Position numbers and translations under genes: made by a program
From: Paracoccus sanguinis
GTDB lineage: Bacteria; Pseudomonadota; Alphaproteobacteria; Rhodobacterales; Rhodobacteraceae
Reading direction: 5' to 3'
DNA length: 64,000 nucleotides
Assembly: GCF_900106665.1 (NCBI RefSeq)
Contig: NZ_FNNA01000002.1
Location: 434,001-498,000, forward strand
Notes under the pieces: model-generated
Told to the model about the DNA's origin: nothing
The model's database searches: none
The model's input: the letters and a program-made list of their open reading frames with translations, nothing else
Shown here: piece by piece, positions 61,829 through 64,000 of the stretch
Layout of the letters: the number at the start of each line of letters is the position of its first letter
Position numbering within the stretch: the stretch's first letter is position 1

Positions 61829-63202
61829 ATGAGGATCATCATCTGCGGCGCGGGACAGGTCGGCTGGCAGATCGCCCGGCAGCTCTCGGGCGAGCGCCAC
61901 GACATCGTGCTCATCGACCACGACCACCGCCTGATCCAGCAGGCCAACGACGCGCTCGACGTGCAGGGGGTCGTGGGCCACGCCAGCCACCCCGAGGTGC
62001 TCGACAGCGCAGGCGCGGGCGACGCCGACCTGCTGATCGCCGCGACCGCCTCGGACGAGGTCAACATCGTCGCCTGCGAGGTCGCCCACGCGCTCTTCAC
62101 CGTGCCGCGCCGGATCGCGCGGATCCGCGGCCGCGGCTATCTCAAGCCCGAATACGCCGACCTCTACCAGGCCGACAGCCTGTCCATCGACGTGGTCATC
62201 AGCCCCGAGCGCGAGGTCGCGCAGGCGGCGCTGGCGCGGCTCGACGCGCCCAGCACCTTCGACACCGAGACCTTCATGGACGGCAAGGTGCGGATGGTGG
62301 CGCTGTCGCTCGACAACGAATGCCAGATCCTGCACGCGCCGCTGCGCCAGCTCGACCAGACCTTCTTCGGCCTGCGCGCCATCGTCGTCGGCATCCGTCG
62401 GGGCGAGCGGTTCTTCGCCCCCGAGCCCGGCGACCAGCTGCACGCCGGCGACAAGGCCTATGTGGTGGCGCCCGAGGCCGACATCGCCCGCACGCTCGAC
62501 ATCTTCGGGATGCCGACCGAGCGGATCGGCCGGGTGGTGCTGATCGGCGGCGGCAACATCGGGCTGGCCGTGGCGCAGACGCTCGACACCCGGGCGGGGA
62601 TGAACGTCAAGCTGATCGAGCGCAACCGCGACCGCGCCGAGGCCGCGGCCGAGGGGCTCAAGCGCACCATCGTCCTGCACGGCGACGGCATGGCCCCCGA
62701 GGTCATGGCCGAGGCGGGCGTGCGCCAGGCCGACGCGGTGGTGACGCTGACCGAGGACGACCGCACCAACATCCTCGCCGCCGTGCGGGCGCGGCAGGCG
62801 GGGGCGCGGATGGTGATCGCGCTGATCAACGACCCGACGCTGCTGCCGCTGGCCGCGAGCCTCGGGATCGACGCCCAGATCAGCCCGCGCGCGGTCACCG
62901 TCAGTTCGATCCTGCGCCACATCCGCCGCGGCCTCGTGCGCGACGTCTATGCGATGGGCGACGCCGAGGCCGAGCTGATCGAGGCGCAGGTGCTGCCCGG
63001 CTCGCCGTTGGCCGGGGCTGTGCTGCGCGACCTCGATCTGCCGCGCGGGGCGCTGGTGGCGGCGGTGGAGAAGCAGGGCGAGGTCATCAAGCCGCGCCCC
63101 GACACGCGGCTCGAGGCCGGCGACCTGGTGCTGATCTTCGCGCTCTCGGGCGACATCGCCGAGGTCGAGCAGCTGCTGCAGATCTCGGCCGACTGGTTCT
63201 GA
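61829..63202 (+). CDS. trkA: Trk potassium uptake NAD-binding protein
   Basis: 457-residue cytoplasmic regulator of TrkH channels. Two Rossmann TrkA_N domains (IICGAGQVGWQIARQLSGE at 3-21; VLIGGGNIGLAVAQTL at about 237) each followed by a TrkA_C domain; the two-fold repeat is complete. NAD(H)/ATP binding gates K+ uptake. The gene starts after the pseudogene region and runs 13 bp before the trkH start. Confidence 0.95.
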   Translation: MRIIICGAGQVGWQIARQLSGERHDIVLIDHDHRLIQQANDALDVQGVVGHASHPEVLDSAGAGDADLLIAATASDEVNIVACEVAHALFTVPRRIARIRGRGYLKPEYADLYQADSLSIDVVISPEREVAQAALARLDAPSTFDTETFMDGKVRMVALSLDNECQILHAPLRQLDQTFFGLRAIVVGIRRGERFFAPEPGDQLHAGDKAYVVAPEADIARTLDIFGMPTERIGRVVLIGGGNIGLAVAQTLDTRAGMNVKLIERNRDRAEAAAEGLKRTIVLHGDGMAPEVMAEAGVRQADAVVTLTEDDRTNILAAVRARQAGARMVIALINDPTLLPLAASLGIDAQISPRAVTVSSILRHIRRGLVRDVYAMGDAEAELIEAQVLPGSPLAGAVLRDLDLPRGALVAAVEKQGEVIKPRPDTRLEAGDLVLIFALSGDIAEVEQLLQISADWF

Positions 63203-63215
63203 GGGGGCGGCGCGG

Positions 63216-64000
63216 GTGGATTGCCTCGGACGGCTGCCGGTTCTGGTGATCGCCGCGCTGGTGCTGGCGCTGGCGATGCTGATCCCCGCCGCCCACGCCG
63301 CAGCGACCGGCGCCCCCGACATCGCCGCGATCTTCGCGAGCAGCGCCGCGGGGCTGCTGGTCCTCGGCGTGATCGCCGGGCTCGCCACGGCGAGCGCCCC
63401 GGCCACCGCACCGGCGCCGCAGGTGCTGGCGACGCTTCTGGGCGTCTTCGCCGGGCTGCCGCTGCTGGCCGCCGTACCCTTCGCCGCGGTAATCCCCGAC
63501 ACCGGCCTCTTCAACGCCTGGTGGGAGATGCTGTCCTGCCTCACCACCACCGGCGCCTCGCTCTACGTCGCCGAGAAGCTGCCGCCGACGCTGCATCTTT
63601 GGCGGGCGACGCTGGGGTGGCTGGGGGGCATGTTCATCCTCGTCGCGGCCATCGCCATGATGGCGCCGCTGCGGCTGGGCGGGTTCGAGGTGATGGACCG
63701 CTCGGCCGGGGCCGACGACCGCTTCGGCCGGATCGAGGGGCCGACCCGCTCGCAGTTGCGGCCGGGGCGCGACTATGCCGCCCACCTCGCCGACCCGGCG
63801 CTGCGGATGATCCGCTGGGGGCAGTCGATCGTGCCGATGTACGCGGGCGCCACGGGGCTTCTGTGGCTCTTGCTGATGATGACCGGCGCGGGCAGCCTCG
63901 ATTCGCTGATCCGGGCGATGGGCACGCTCTCGACCAGCGGGGTCGGGCTGACCGGCCAGCCGGTGGGCGCCAGCGGCGGGGTCGCGGCCGAGGCCCTCAT
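63216..64000 (+). CDS. trkH: TrkH family potassium uptake membrane protein (partial)
   Basis: Open to the right edge, 261 codons seen, from a GTG at 63216 (VDCLGRLPVLVIAALVLALA). The first helix pair is followed by the first selectivity-filter loop SCLTTTGASLY; LGWLGGMFILVAAIAMM is the second-repeat-like conserved segment, and the next filter LSTSGVGLTG is reached near the edge. K+ channel of the Trk/Ktr superfamily; partner of TrkA 13 bp upstream. GAGGGGGCGG is the ribosome site. Confidence 0.88.
   Translation, partial: MDCLGRLPVLVIAALVLALAMLIPAAHAAATGAPDIAAIFASSAAGLLVLGVIAGLATASAPATAPAPQVLATLLGVFAGLPLLAAVPFAAVIPDTGLFNAWWEMLSCLTTTGASLYVAEKLPPTLHLWRATLGWLGGMFILVAAIAMMAPLRLGGFEVMDRSAGADDRFGRIEGPTRSQLRPGRDYAAHLADPALRMIRWGQSIVPMYAGATGLLWLLLMMTGAGSLDSLIRAMGTLSTSGVGLTGQPVGASGGVAAEAL

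Overview
The window is high-GC alphaproteobacterial chromosome, most like a member of the Rhodobacterales (Rhodobacter/Paracoccus type). The evidence is the gene set and order. Ethylmalonyl-CoA pathway genes (mesaconyl-CoA hydratase and a CitE-like malyl-CoA thioesterase) lie next to mdh and an almost complete sucCD-sucAB-lpd block. The DksA has a degenerate zinc finger of the kind known from Rhodobacter sphaeroides. FolP carries an N-terminal extension and FolB a C-terminal one, and a Hint-domain protein and RTX/type I secretion genes are present. I see no rRNA, tRNA, CRISPR array or intact insertion sequence.

Layout. 1-2.7 kb (minus): start of an unknown gene, mch, DUF1737, NnrU, mcl2. 3.0-5.5 kb: a YciE/YciF-type protein, a TSUP permease and mdh. 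5.7-7.6 kb: an RTX-type secreted protein broken by a frameshift. 7.8-18.2 kb (plus): sucC, a secreted unknown, sucD, a lipoprotein, sucA, a two-lipoyl sucB, a four-gene accessory cassette (DUF4160, DUF2442, an 86-residue protein, MAPEG) and lpd. 18.3-24.4 kb: a transglycosylase, a CoA-transferase, GNAT, quinone reductase, MoxR ATPase, dksA and a FAD monooxygenase. 24.5-33.6 kb (minus): glmM, folP, folB, a SleB hydrolase, a PPDK-like protein with an altered ATP-grasp half, xthA, corC and erpA. 33.7-40 kb: dgt, a lower-GC pair (sulfotransferase and RgpF-like), an EamA permease and prfC. 40-50.7 kb: Hint protein, nadK, glyA, tonB-exbD-exbB, phbB, a second EamA, DUF465, methyltransferase, DUF2007 and ispB. 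50.9-60.6 kb: amt, PBP1A, mlaC-mlaA and a type I secretion ABC/HlyD pair. 60.6-61.8 kb: a gene graveyard. 61.8-64 kb: trkA and the start of trkH.

How it works together. The left third is a carbon-metabolism block: C4/C5 CoA-ester chemistry of acetyl-CoA assimilation feeds malate into mdh and the 2-oxoglutarate/succinyl-CoA part of the TCA cycle. The middle holds folate and cell-wall precursor synthesis, Fe-S assembly and DNA repair/nucleotide housekeeping. The right third is envelope biology: peptidoglycan synthesis, outer-membrane lipid asymmetry, TonB energisation, type I secretion and K+ uptake.

The most unusual material is the 1.25 kb after the HlyD-type gene. It holds a decayed roughly 103-bp tandem repeat seeded by the 3' end of that gene, two decayed tandem copies of an ABC-ATPase C-terminal segment, and an opposite-strand frameshifted tail of a CorA-type Mg2+ transporter. 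Other items worth attention are the frameshifted RTX gene, the PPDK-like protein lacking key ATP-binding residues, the two-lipoyl SucB with a possible internal start, a perfect 14-bp-arm palindrome before sucC, and a family of intergenic palindromes.
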